From Clostridia bacterium (GTDB lineage Bacteria; Bacillota; Clostridia; UBA1381; UMGS1253), in assembly GCA_017411585.1 (NCBI GenBank), contig JAFQPV010000015.1, positions 1 to 9,768 on the forward strand: DNA of 9,768 bases. Reading direction: 5' to 3'. Position 1 is the first letter of the stretch. Every line of letters starts with the position of its first letter. The position numbers were made by a program, and so were the translations under genes. Positions 1-6,616 of the stretch are shown here, in pieces. Below the pieces are notes generated by a model. It searched no databases. It saw only the letters and a program-made list of their open reading frames with translations, and was not told where the DNA came from.

Positions 1-2
1 AT

Positions 3-914
3 ACAAAGGGCGAGCTGAAATGGCAATTAGACATCAATGTGCACAATCCGATTTTAAAAATCAGCGGCAGCTACATTCTGCTTGCCGGCATTGATGCAAA
101 GGATTTGTACATATTACGTGACGGTGAGATTTTAATTCATACGACAACCACCTACGGCATTTTAAATGCCGGCATCGCTTCAAACGGCACATTCTTTATT
201 ATCGAGGACGAGCCGTATTACAAAGGACTGTTGACCGTACGTGATAACAAAAACAAGGACTTGTTTGTATGGCACTCCGGCACGTCTTATATTATTGATG
301 CTGCATTTAATGAACGCACCTCGCAAATCGCAGTCAGCACGCTATCGGCAAACATTCACGCTGCACACGAAAACACCGAGGAAGCTGAAGCGGCTGACTA
401 CAGCTCGGCACTTCTGCTGTTCAAGATGCACGAAAATGCACCATATCAAACATATACTTATGATAACACCATTGCCGGCAATGTGTACTATGCATCCGGT
501 CGTTATATCATCGTAACCGACAGTGCGGTGCACGCCTATGCATCGACAAACGGCGAACACGCCTGGACGTATGACTTTTTACCGCACACCCTGCAGCGTG
601 TCGATTTTGAAAGCGGCAGGCTGGCACTTTTAACAATGGCGGAAGACGGCAGCCAAACACTGCAGGTTTTAAAAGCAGACGGCAAGCTGACGGGCGAAAA
701 AATCAGCGGATTGAAAAGTGCGAACACGGTGTGTCTGCTTAAAAACATTCTCGCCGTCGGTAACAGCACAAATATTGATTACTACAACTTAAGAGGGGCT
801 CTGCAATACCACGTTGCCCTGCCAAAGGCGTACAACGACATTTGCCTGTTTAACAACGGACAATATTTGCTCGGCACAAACAATATGGTGTCCGACTTGC
901 TTTCCACAAAATAA
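3..914 (+). CDS. DUF5711-like beta-propeller protein, 3' part (5' end outside window)
   Basis: The reading frame is open from base 3 with no stop before it, so the gene begins left of the window. About 303 C-terminal residues are visible. The GTG at 39 is an internal Val codon with no ribosome site and should not be taken as the start. The protein shows repeated short beta-strand blocks ending in hydrophobic-Gly turns, as in WD40/PQQ-like propellers; examples are GSYILLAGI, GRYIIVTDS and GRLALLTMA. The segment with YYKGLLTV, a Lys-Asp-Leu-hydrophobic-Trp stretch and YIIDAAF resembles the DUF5711 family of Clostridia, which often sits beside cvpA. Members usually have an N-terminal membrane anchor, which would lie outside the window. 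The biochemical role is unknown; an extracytoplasmic scaffold or sensor is only a guess. It ends 21 bp before the CvpA gene and is probably co-transcribed with it. Confidence 0.72.
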   Translation, partial: TKGELKWQLDINVHNPILKISGSYILLAGIDAKDLYILRDGEILIHTTTTYGILNAGIASNGTFFIIEDEPYYKGLLTVRDNKNKDLFVWHSGTSYIIDAAFNERTSQIAVSTLSANIHAAHENTEEAEAADYSSALLLFKMHENAPYQTYTYDNTIAGNVYYASGRYIIVTDSAVHAYASTNGEHAWTYDFLPHTLQRVDFESGRLALLTMAEDGSQTLQVLKADGKLTGEKISGLKSANTVCLLKNILAVGNSTNIDYYNLRGALQYHVALPKAYNDICLFNNGQYLLGTNNMVSDLLSTK

Positions 915-935
915 ACCGAAAGGAATAAAAACGCT

Positions 936-1625
936 ATGCCTTACATATTAGATATCATCGTTTTGATACTCATACTCTTGTGCGTAATACGCGGTATTCG
1001 CCGCGGCGCGGTACGCACGGCGTTTTCTCTGTTTTCTTTCATCATTGCGTTAATCCTCACATTTATGTTTGCCTCCCCCTTTGCGCAGTTTATTGAAAAG
1101 CAGCCTTGGGGAATGGAAATGCATCAGTCCATTGAAGGCAGCCTTACAGATAAAATCGATGCAATCCTTGAAAAGGAGGAAAGCGAAACCACCAACACCA
1201 CAGAAAGCATATTAAACACACTGCTTGTGCCGGAATTTATGAAAAATTCCTTGCTTTTAAAAAGTGATTTTGTCGTGCGCAACGCGGATGTACCTGCCTC
1301 CGAGGCAGTCGCAGACGCACTTGCAAGCGCATATGTAAAGGCAATTTCCTCCGTTGTTTTATTCATCCTGCTTTTGCTGCTTTTGCGCATTTTGCGCATT
1401 ATTTGTGAGCAACTCTTTAAGCTACCGCTCTTAAAGGATGTAAACCGCATTGTCGGTGCCGCCGCAGGGCTTGTCAATGGTATCTTCATTGCTTATCTTC
1501 TTTTAAGTGCAATCAGTGCGCTTTCCGGTATGCCGACATTTGAATGGCTGGCATCTGCAATGGAAAGCTCCTATATTTTCAAAAATGTGTACGAAAACAA
1601 CGCGATACTTTCCGCAATTCTATAA
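936..1625 (+). CDS. CvpA family membrane protein
   Basis: This 229-residue integral membrane protein starts at ATG 936 behind a GAAAGGA ribosome site (about 918-924). Hydrophobic segments lie near residues 3-18, 27-48, 136-155 and 172-194. Together they give the usual CvpA arrangement: two N-terminal helices joined by a basic turn (RGIRRG, 19-24), an extended polar stretch (about 52-130, rich in Glu, Ser and Thr), then two C-terminal helices. The motif KDVNRIVGAAAGLVNG (167-182) matches the conserved Gly-rich C-terminal helix of CvpA proteins. E. coli CvpA was named for colicin V production and is linked to envelope stress and bile tolerance; the molecular activity is not settled. The polar loop is longer than in the ~160-residue E. 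coli protein, as is common in Firmicutes. The neighbours suggest an envelope role together with the DUF5711-like gene. The family call is firm, the function is not. Confidence 0.85.
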   Translation: MPYILDIIVLILILLCVIRGIRRGAVRTAFSLFSFIIALILTFMFASPFAQFIEKQPWGMEMHQSIEGSLTDKIDAILEKEESETTNTTESILNTLLVPEFMKNSLLLKSDFVVRNADVPASEAVADALASAYVKAISSVVLFILLLLLLRILRIICEQLFKLPLLKDVNRIVGAAAGLVNGIFIAYLLLSAISALSGMPTFEWLASAMESSYIFKNVYENNAILSAIL

Positions 1626-1639
1626 AGGATGGTAAATCT

Positions 1640-2971
1640 ATGACTGATTATGAAATCTTACAAACCAAATCGCTTGCCGAGTTAAAGGCATATGCCAAGG
1701 AACTGAATTTATCCGGTGTAAGCGGTTTAAAAAAGAGCGAGCTTTGCGACCGCATTGCCGAAGAGTGTTTAAAGCGAAGTCAGGCAGAGGAAGAAAAGAA
1801 ACCATCTTCCCCCGCAGAGCAAAAGCCGAAGGAAAAATCACGCCCGGCGGATGTGTTTCAGGTGCGCGGCTTTTTAGAAGTGCACGAGGACGGCTTCGGC
1901 TTCATCCGTTTTGATAACTACGAATCCAGCCCGAAGGATGTCTATGTTGCGAACTCGCAGATTCGCCGCTTCAACTTAAAAACCGGCGATGAAATCTGTG
2001 GTGATGCTCGCCCTTTGCGCGAGGGTGAAGACAACAGATATTCTCCGCTTTTGTACATTCACGAAATTAACGGCGACCGTCCGGATGCGGCAATACGCAG
2101 AAAGTCCTTTGATTCGCTCACGCCGATTTATCCGGATAAACGCATATCTTTAGAAACAGTGCCGAACGCATTTTCTATGCGTTTAATTGATTTGGTTGCA
2201 CCGATTGGCTACGGTCAGCGCGGTTTGATTGTCGCGCCGCCGAAGGCCGGCAAAACCACGCTTTTAAAAGGCATTGCGCAAAGCATCGAAAAAAACTGTC
2301 CCGATGCGACACTGATTGTGCTGCTCATTGACGAACGCCCGGAAGAGGTTACGGATATGAAGCGCAGCATCAAAAGCGAGGTCATTTATTCCACATTTGA
2401 CGAGGCACCGGAGCATCACGTAAAGATTGCAGAGCTTGTCTATGAGCGCGCACAGCGCCTTGTGGAGCACAAAAAAGATGTTATCATCCTGCTCGATTCC
2501 ATCACGCGCCTGACCCGCGCATATAACCTAACCGTTCCGCCGACGGGGCGCACACTCTCCGGCGGTATCGACCCCGGCGCACTGCACAAACCGAAGAAGT
2601 TTTTCGGTGCAGCACGAAACATCGAAGAGGGCGGCAGCTTGACCATTCTTGCAACCGCATTGGTGGAAACCGGCAGCCGTATGGATGATGTGATATTCGA
2701 AGAATTCAAAGGTACAGGCAATATGGAGCTGCGCCTGGACCGTCAGCTGCAGGAAAAGCGCATCTTCCCTGCCATTGATATTGCAAAATCCGGCACGCGC
2801 CGCGAGGAGGCACTTTTGACAACTGATGAGCTGTGCGCTGTATGGACCATTCGCAAAGCGATGAGCCGTATGGGCACGGTCGATGTGACGGAAGAGCTCT
2901 TAAACAAACTGACACGCACAAAAACCAACAAAGACTTTGTTGAAAATATAAACAGCACAATGGGGAAATAA
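1640..2971 (+). CDS. rho: Transcription termination factor Rho
   Basis: Rho is a hexameric RNA-dependent ATPase/translocase that ends transcription at unstructured C-rich sites. The 443-residue product starts at ATG 1640 behind AAGGATGG (1625-1632). An in-frame ATG at 1544 lies inside cvpA and would add 32 residues unlike Rho. Domains: N-terminal Rho_N helical domain (about 3-45, SLAELKAYAKELN then LKKSEL); a short Lys/Glu/Pro-rich linker (about 46-70); an OB-fold RNA-binding domain (about 73-148, with EDGFGFIR for primary RNA binding); and a RecA-type ATPase core. Walker A is APPKAGKTT (199-207, Lys205), the DERPEEV motif is at 231-237, and Walker B is VIILLDSITR (281-290, Asp286). The Q-loop region carries GRTLSGGID (303-311), and EEFKGTGNMEL (354-364) is the secondary RNA site region. 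All key elements are intact. The linker makes it slightly longer than E. coli Rho (419). It ends 1 bp before the desulfurase gene. Confidence 0.98.
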   Translation: MTDYEILQTKSLAELKAYAKELNLSGVSGLKKSELCDRIAEECLKRSQAEEEKKPSSPAEQKPKEKSRPADVFQVRGFLEVHEDGFGFIRFDNYESSPKDVYVANSQIRRFNLKTGDEICGDARPLREGEDNRYSPLLYIHEINGDRPDAAIRRKSFDSLTPIYPDKRISLETVPNAFSMRLIDLVAPIGYGQRGLIVAPPKAGKTTLLKGIAQSIEKNCPDATLIVLLIDERPEEVTDMKRSIKSEVIYSTFDEAPEHHVKIAELVYERAQRLVEHKKDVIILLDSITRLTRAYNLTVPPTGRTLSGGIDPGALHKPKKFFGAARNIEEGGSLTILATALVETGSRMDDVIFEEFKGTGNMELRLDRQLQEKRIFPAIDIAKSGTRREEALLTTDELCAVWTIRKAMSRMGTVDVTEELLNKLTRTKTNKDFVENINSTMGK

Positions 2972-2972
2972 T

Positions 2973-4121
2973 ATGTTCGAAATTTATTTAGACAATTCAG
3001 CGACAACCAAGCCGTACCGCGAGGTCAACCAGGCGTATTTGGATATGTCGGAAATCTGCTACGGCAATCCTTCTTCCCTGCATTCCTTCGGTATGCGCGC
3101 GGAAAAAGAGGTTAAAAATGCACGAGGTGCTTTGGCAGAAGTGCTCGGCGCGCAGGACAAGGAAATCTTTTTCACCTCCGGCGGCACAGAAAGCAACAAT
3201 CTGGCAATTTTAGGCTTTGCCCGCGCCAACAAACGCCGCGGTATGCACATCATTACGACTGCAGTAGAGCATCCCGCCGTACTCGAACCGATGAAGCAGT
3301 TGGAAGCTGAGGGGTTTGAGGTTACCTATCTCGGTGTGGATGAAAACGGACGCATCCGTATTGAGGATTTTGATGCCGCTCTGCGCGCAGATACCATCTT
3401 AGCAGCAATTATGTATGTCAATAATGAGGTTGGCGCCATTATGCCGATTGAGAAGCTAAAACCATTGATGAAGAAAAAATCGCCAAACGCGGTGCTCTTT
3501 GTCGATGCGGTACAGGCATTCGGCAAGCTGCCAATCAAGCCGGAAAAGCTCGGCGTGGATATGCTCAGCATCAGCGGACACAAAATTCACGGTCCGAAGG
3601 GCATCGGCGCACTGTATATCAAAGACAAAACCTTAATCCGCCCGATTCTCTACGGCGGTCATCAGCAAAACAATATGCGCTCCGGCACAGAGAACACCCC
3701 TGCCATTGCAGGCTTGGGCGTTGCGGCGCAGCTTGCATATCAGGATATCAAAAAGCAGCCGAAAATCAGAGCGATGCGCGATATGCTCAAAGCCGGCATC
3801 CTCACGCAAATTGACAATGTGGTCATCAACAGTGACGATGCTTGCCTTGAAAACATATTAAACATTTCTTTTCTCGGTGTTCGCTCTGAAATTCTTCTGC
3901 ACGCGCTGGAAAGCAACGACATCTATGTCTCTGCCGGCTCAGCCTGCGCATCCAATGCGCCAAAGCCGTCCGCCACGCTGACGGCGATGGGCAAAAGCGC
4001 CAAGGAAATTGACAGCGCACTGCGCTTCAGCTTCTCTGAGTTTAACACAGTGCTTGAAGTGCAAGAGGTAATTAAGGTGCTTGTAAAAGAAGTTGCGGAA
4101 ATCCGCAAATATGTAAGATAG
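2973..4121 (+). CDS. iscS: Cysteine desulfurase, IscS/NifS type (likely ThiI partner)
   Basis: This PLP enzyme turns L-cysteine into L-alanine and carries the sulfur as a persulfide on its own cysteine for passing on. The protein has 382 residues. Key residues are visible: the N-terminal YLDNSATT (5-12), TSGGTESNN (68-76, cofactor phosphate contacts), His100 over the PLP ring (VEHPAV), Asp178 and Gln181 (DAVQAFG), the Schiff-base Lys204 in SISGHKIHGPKG, and the catalytic Cys325 in SAGSACAS, which marks the group I (IscS/NifS) form. It is immediately followed by thiI, 10 bp downstream, so it is probably the dedicated sulfur donor for tRNA thiolation, as described for NifZ-ThiI in Bacillus subtilis. 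No IscU scaffold gene is in the window, which argues against a main Fe-S role, though the enzyme could serve both. Its start follows the rho stop by 1 bp with only a weak site (GGGGA, 2962-2966), so translational coupling to rho is likely. Confidence 0.94.
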   Translation: MFEIYLDNSATTKPYREVNQAYLDMSEICYGNPSSLHSFGMRAEKEVKNARGALAEVLGAQDKEIFFTSGGTESNNLAILGFARANKRRGMHIITTAVEHPAVLEPMKQLEAEGFEVTYLGVDENGRIRIEDFDAALRADTILAAIMYVNNEVGAIMPIEKLKPLMKKKSPNAVLFVDAVQAFGKLPIKPEKLGVDMLSISGHKIHGPKGIGALYIKDKTLIRPILYGGHQQNNMRSGTENTPAIAGLGVAAQLAYQDIKKQPKIRAMRDMLKAGILTQIDNVVINSDDACLENILNISFLGVRSEILLHALESNDIYVSAGSACASNAPKPSATLTAMGKSAKEIDSALRFSFSEFNTVLEVQEVIKVLVKEVAEIRKYVR

Positions 4122-4131
4122 AGGTAGAATC

Positions 4132-5292
4132 ATGCAAGAAATATTATTGGTAAAATACGGTGAAATTATATTAAAGGGCTTAAACCGCCCGGTGTTTGAA
4201 GCCGTTTTGGTGAAAAACATCCGTCACGCACTCGCCTGCTTTAAGGGGCTTAAGATTTATGCGGCGCAGGCAACCATTTACATCGAGCCTGCAGAAGACA
4301 CAGATATGGACGAGGTTGCAAAGAAGCTTTTAAAGGTCTTCGGCGTGCTGAGCGTAACCCGTGCGTGCGTGGTTGAAAAGGATTTAAACAAAATTATGAA
4401 GGCTGCAGTGGAATACTGCGGCGATACACTGCGCGGCTCTACCTTTAAGGTGGAAGCAAAGCGTGCAGACAAAAAGTTTGCATACAAATCTCCGGAAATC
4501 TGCCGCGCTGTCGGCGGTTATTTACACGACAAGGTGGAAGACCTCACGGTCAATGTCACCAACCCGGAGCACGTGGTTATGGTTGAAATTCGCGACTATG
4601 CGGCATACGTATATTGCGGCAAGCAGGCAGGTCAGGGCGGCCTTCCGACCGGCACAGGCGGCAGAGCATCGCTGCTGTTGTCCGGCGGTATCGACTCCCC
4701 TGTTGCCGGCTATATGATGGCAAAACGCGGCTTGGAAATCGATGCAATTAACTTTTTTAGCTATCCTTACACGAGCGAGCGTGCAAAGGAAAAGGTAATG
4801 GATTTGGCGAAAATCCTTGCCGGCTACACATCGAAAATCAATCTGCACATCGTGCCGTTTACCGAAATTCAGCTCGCCATCCGCGACAACTGTCCGGAGG
4901 AGCATTTAACGCTGATTATGCGCCGCTTTATGATGAAGATTTCCGAAATCGTAGCGCGCAAAAACGGCAGTGCAGCGCTGATTACGGGCGAAAGCCTCGG
5001 TCAGGTGGCAAGCCAGACGCTACAGGCACTCGCCGTAACAGACGATGCAGTGAATATGCCGGTATTCCGTCCGCTGATTGGTATGGACAAAGAAGAAATC
5101 GTGCAGATTTCCAGAAAAATCGGTGCATTCGAAACCTCTATTTTGCCGTATGAGGATTGCTGCACCGTATTTACGCCGAAGCACCCGACCACAAAGCCAA
5201 AGCTCGACATCATTTTAAAATCCGAATCCGTTTTGCCGATTGACGAGCTGATTGAAAAGGCAGCCTCCGGCGTGGAAACCATTACATTATAA
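4132..5292 (+). CDS. thiI: tRNA 4-thiouridine synthase ThiI, short form without rhodanese domain
   Basis: ThiI adenylates U8 of tRNA and replaces the oxygen with sulfur to give s4U, a near-UV sensor base; in some bacteria it also supplies sulfur for thiazole. The 386 residues cover an N-terminal ferredoxin-like domain (about 1-58), a THUMP tRNA-binding domain (about 60-165) and the PP-loop ATP pyrophosphatase domain with SGGIDSP (184-190). GESLGQVASQTLQAL (286-300) is a conserved stretch of the active site. The protein stops after the PP-loop domain and lacks the C-terminal rhodanese domain of E. coli ThiI (482 residues), as in Bacillus. Adjacent cysteines Cys343-Cys344 (YEDCCTVF) align by context with E. 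coli Cys344, the catalytic-disulfide residue; I infer the match without an alignment. The start at ATG 4132 has AGAGGT (4120-4125) upstream, overlapping the end of the previous gene. Confidence 0.96.
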   Translation: MQEILLVKYGEIILKGLNRPVFEAVLVKNIRHALACFKGLKIYAAQATIYIEPAEDTDMDEVAKKLLKVFGVLSVTRACVVEKDLNKIMKAAVEYCGDTLRGSTFKVEAKRADKKFAYKSPEICRAVGGYLHDKVEDLTVNVTNPEHVVMVEIRDYAAYVYCGKQAGQGGLPTGTGGRASLLLSGGIDSPVAGYMMAKRGLEIDAINFFSYPYTSERAKEKVMDLAKILAGYTSKINLHIVPFTEIQLAIRDNCPEEHLTLIMRRFMMKISEIVARKNGSAALITGESLGQVASQTLQALAVTDDAVNMPVFRPLIGMDKEEIVQISRKIGAFETSILPYEDCCTVFTPKHPTTKPKLDIILKSESVLPIDELIEKAASGVETITL

Positions 5293-5304
5293 GAGGTAAT
5301 CAAC

Positions 5305-6552
5305 ATGATAGCAGAAATTTTATCTGTCGGCACTGAGCTGTTGCTCGGTGAAATTGTAAATACAGATGCACAATTTTTGGCAAGCGAGCTTTCCAAGCTC
5401 GGCATCAATGTGTATCACCAAACCGTTGTCGGCGATAATCCCAAACGCTTAAAGGAAGCCATTTTGCTTGCGCTTTTGCGCTCGGATTTACTCATCACCT
5501 CCGGCGGCCTCGGTCCGACAAGTGACGATATTACAAAAGAGGTTGTATGCGAAGCTATGGGCGCTAAGCTTGTTATGGACACGCGCTCGCTTACACGCAT
5601 CAAGGCTTATTTTAAACAAATGAACCGCGAAATGGCAAAGATTAATGAAAAACAAGCCATTTTGCCGAAGGACGGCATTATCCTCGACAACAACTGCGGC
5701 ACAGCCCCTGGCGGCATTGTGGAAAAGGACGGCAAAATCGCCATTTTCCTGCCGGGACCGCCGCGTGAGCTTACACAGATGTTTACAGAGAGTGTACGTC
5801 CCTATTTAATCAAACGCACAGAAAGCATCCTGTATTCCAAAACACTGCGCATTGCCGGTATCGGTGAATCGCGCGTAGAGGAGCTTTTGAGCGATTTAAT
5901 GCAAACGAGCGAAAACCCAACAGTTGCACCGTATGCCAAAACAGACGAGGTCACCCTTCGTTTAACCGCACGTTGCAAGGATGATGCAGATGGCGAAGCC
6001 TTAATTGCGCCGGTAGAAGCAAAAATCCGCGCCATACTTGGAGATGCGGTATACGGCGTAAATGAAGATACTATTTTCAGCTGTGTCCTTTCCATGCTGA
6101 AAAAAAGACAGATGACCGTATCCTTTGCAGAAAGCTGCACCGGCGGTCTTCTTGCAACAAAGCTGACAGATTTGCCCGGCGCATCCGCTGTACTGCGCGA
6201 AAGCTATGTCACCTACTGCGATGCAGCAAAGACAAAGATTTTGGGTGTAGACCCTGCCCTATTAGAAGACAAGGGCGCAGTCAGCTATGCGGTATGCGCC
6301 GCAATGGCGGAAGGTCTGTATAAAATCAGCGGCAGCGACCTTTGTATCAGCATCACAGGTGTTGCAGGGCCTGACAAAGATGACCTAGGCAATCCGGTCG
6401 GTTTGGTCTATCTCGGCATTTGCGACGGCAAGAATACAAACGTGCAAGAGCTGCATTTCGCAGGCAGCCGTGAGCGCATCCGCAACCGCGCCGCAATCAA
6501 TGCTTATATGATGATTCGAAACTATTTGTCGGAAAACGAAAAAAAGTGTTGA
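5305..6552 (+). CDS. cinA: CinA family protein (competence/damage-inducible; nicotinamide-nucleotide amidase)
   Basis: CinA proteins carry two domains, both present in these 415 residues. The N-terminal MoaB/MogA-like (MoCF) domain (about 1-170) has SVGTELLLGEIVNTDAQFL (7-25), TSGGLGPTSDDITKE (65-79) and LPGPPRE (149-155), as in CinA enzymes with ADP-ribose pyrophosphatase activity. A middle region (about 175-250) follows. The C-terminal domain (about 255-410) has SFAESCTGGLLA (273-284), GAVS (324-327) and TGVAGPDKDDLGNPVGLVY (351-369), the signature of nicotinamide mononucleotide deamidase (PncC-like), which makes nicotinic acid mononucleotide for NAD recycling. The name comes from its joint induction with recA in competent streptococci, and cinA just ahead of recA is a common Firmicutes order. 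The start at ATG 5305 has AAGAGGT (5291-5297) at a good distance and lies 12 bp after thiI. The stop codon overlaps the -35 box of the recA promoter. Confidence 0.95.
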   Translation: MIAEILSVGTELLLGEIVNTDAQFLASELSKLGINVYHQTVVGDNPKRLKEAILLALLRSDLLITSGGLGPTSDDITKEVVCEAMGAKLVMDTRSLTRIKAYFKQMNREMAKINEKQAILPKDGIILDNNCGTAPGGIVEKDGKIAIFLPGPPRELTQMFTESVRPYLIKRTESILYSKTLRIAGIGESRVEELLSDLMQTSENPTVAPYAKTDEVTLRLTARCKDDADGEALIAPVEAKIRAILGDAVYGVNEDTIFSCVLSMLKKRQMTVSFAESCTGGLLATKLTDLPGASAVLRESYVTYCDAAKTKILGVDPALLEDKGAVSYAVCAAMAEGLYKISGSDLCISITGVAGPDKDDLGNPVGLVYLGICDGKNTNVQELHFAGSRERIRNRAAINAYMMIRNYLSENEKKC

Positions 6553-6577
6553 CAACCTGCATAGAAACAGGTATAAT
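6549..6577 (+). promoter_or_regulatory. Sigma-A-type promoter for recA
   Basis: A perfect -35 box TTGACA (6549-6554) and perfect -10 box TATAAT (6572-6577) are separated by 17 bp, the ideal spacing for the housekeeping sigma factor. The start of transcription would be near 6584. The -35 box overlaps the cinA stop codon (6550-6552). I see no terminator between cinA and recA, so read-through from upstream would add to this promoter. The spacer contains a short inverted repeat, ACCTG (6555-6559) and CAGGT (6568-6572). Confidence 0.9.
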
Positions 6578-6583
6578 AATAAC

Positions 6584-6597
6584 AGAACAAATGTTTG
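6584..6597 (+). promoter_or_regulatory. Candidate LexA (SOS) box at the recA transcription start
   Basis: The Gram-positive SOS box is a dyad, CGAACRNRYGTTYC in B. subtilis. Bases 6584-6597 read AGAACAAATGTTTG. This matches 12 of 14 consensus positions and keeps the GAAC (6585-6588) and GTTT (6593-6596) half-sites with the 4-bp spacing. The site covers the predicted transcription start, a typical place for a repressor to block RNA polymerase. A second overlapping dyad, AACAAA (6586-6591) with TTTGTT (6594-6599), shares these bases, so the exact operator centre is uncertain. LexA itself is not encoded in the window. Confidence 0.68.
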
Positions 6598-6599
6598 TT

Positions 6600-6606
6600 A
6601 AGGAGG
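6600..6606 (+). promoter_or_regulatory. Strong ribosome-binding site of recA
   Basis: AAGGAGG is a full anti-16S match, 10 bases before ATG 6617. It is the strongest ribosome site in the window and fits an abundant protein. It starts directly after the overlapping operator-like dyads. Confidence 0.88.
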
Positions 6607-6616
6607 GTTTATTCCC

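Noticed and set aside
39..41. GTG as start of the first gene
   Set aside because: No ribosome site precedes it, and the same frame is open upstream to the window edge with protein-like sequence (KGELKWQLDI), so it is an internal valine.
1544..1639. Upstream in-frame ATG that would lengthen Rho by 32 residues
   Set aside because: It lies inside the cvpA coding region, encodes sequence unlike Rho and has no ribosome site; ATG 1640 has AAGGATGG upstream and gives the expected Rho_N domain.
4463..4717. 84-residue plus-strand frame inside thiI
   Set aside because: An out-of-frame shadow of thiI with low-complexity composition and no ribosome site.
4522..4905. 127-residue open frame on the minus strand across thiI
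   Set aside because: It is a shadow of thiI: it overlaps a complete, motif-bearing gene, has no ribosome site I can see, and resembles no family I recognise. The other minus-strand frames in the window are rejected for the same reason.
6553..6616. Possible terminator between cinA and recA
   Set aside because: The only dyads are a 5-bp stem in the promoter spacer and an operator-like repeat followed by AGGAGG, with no T-run; they fit promoter and operator roles better.
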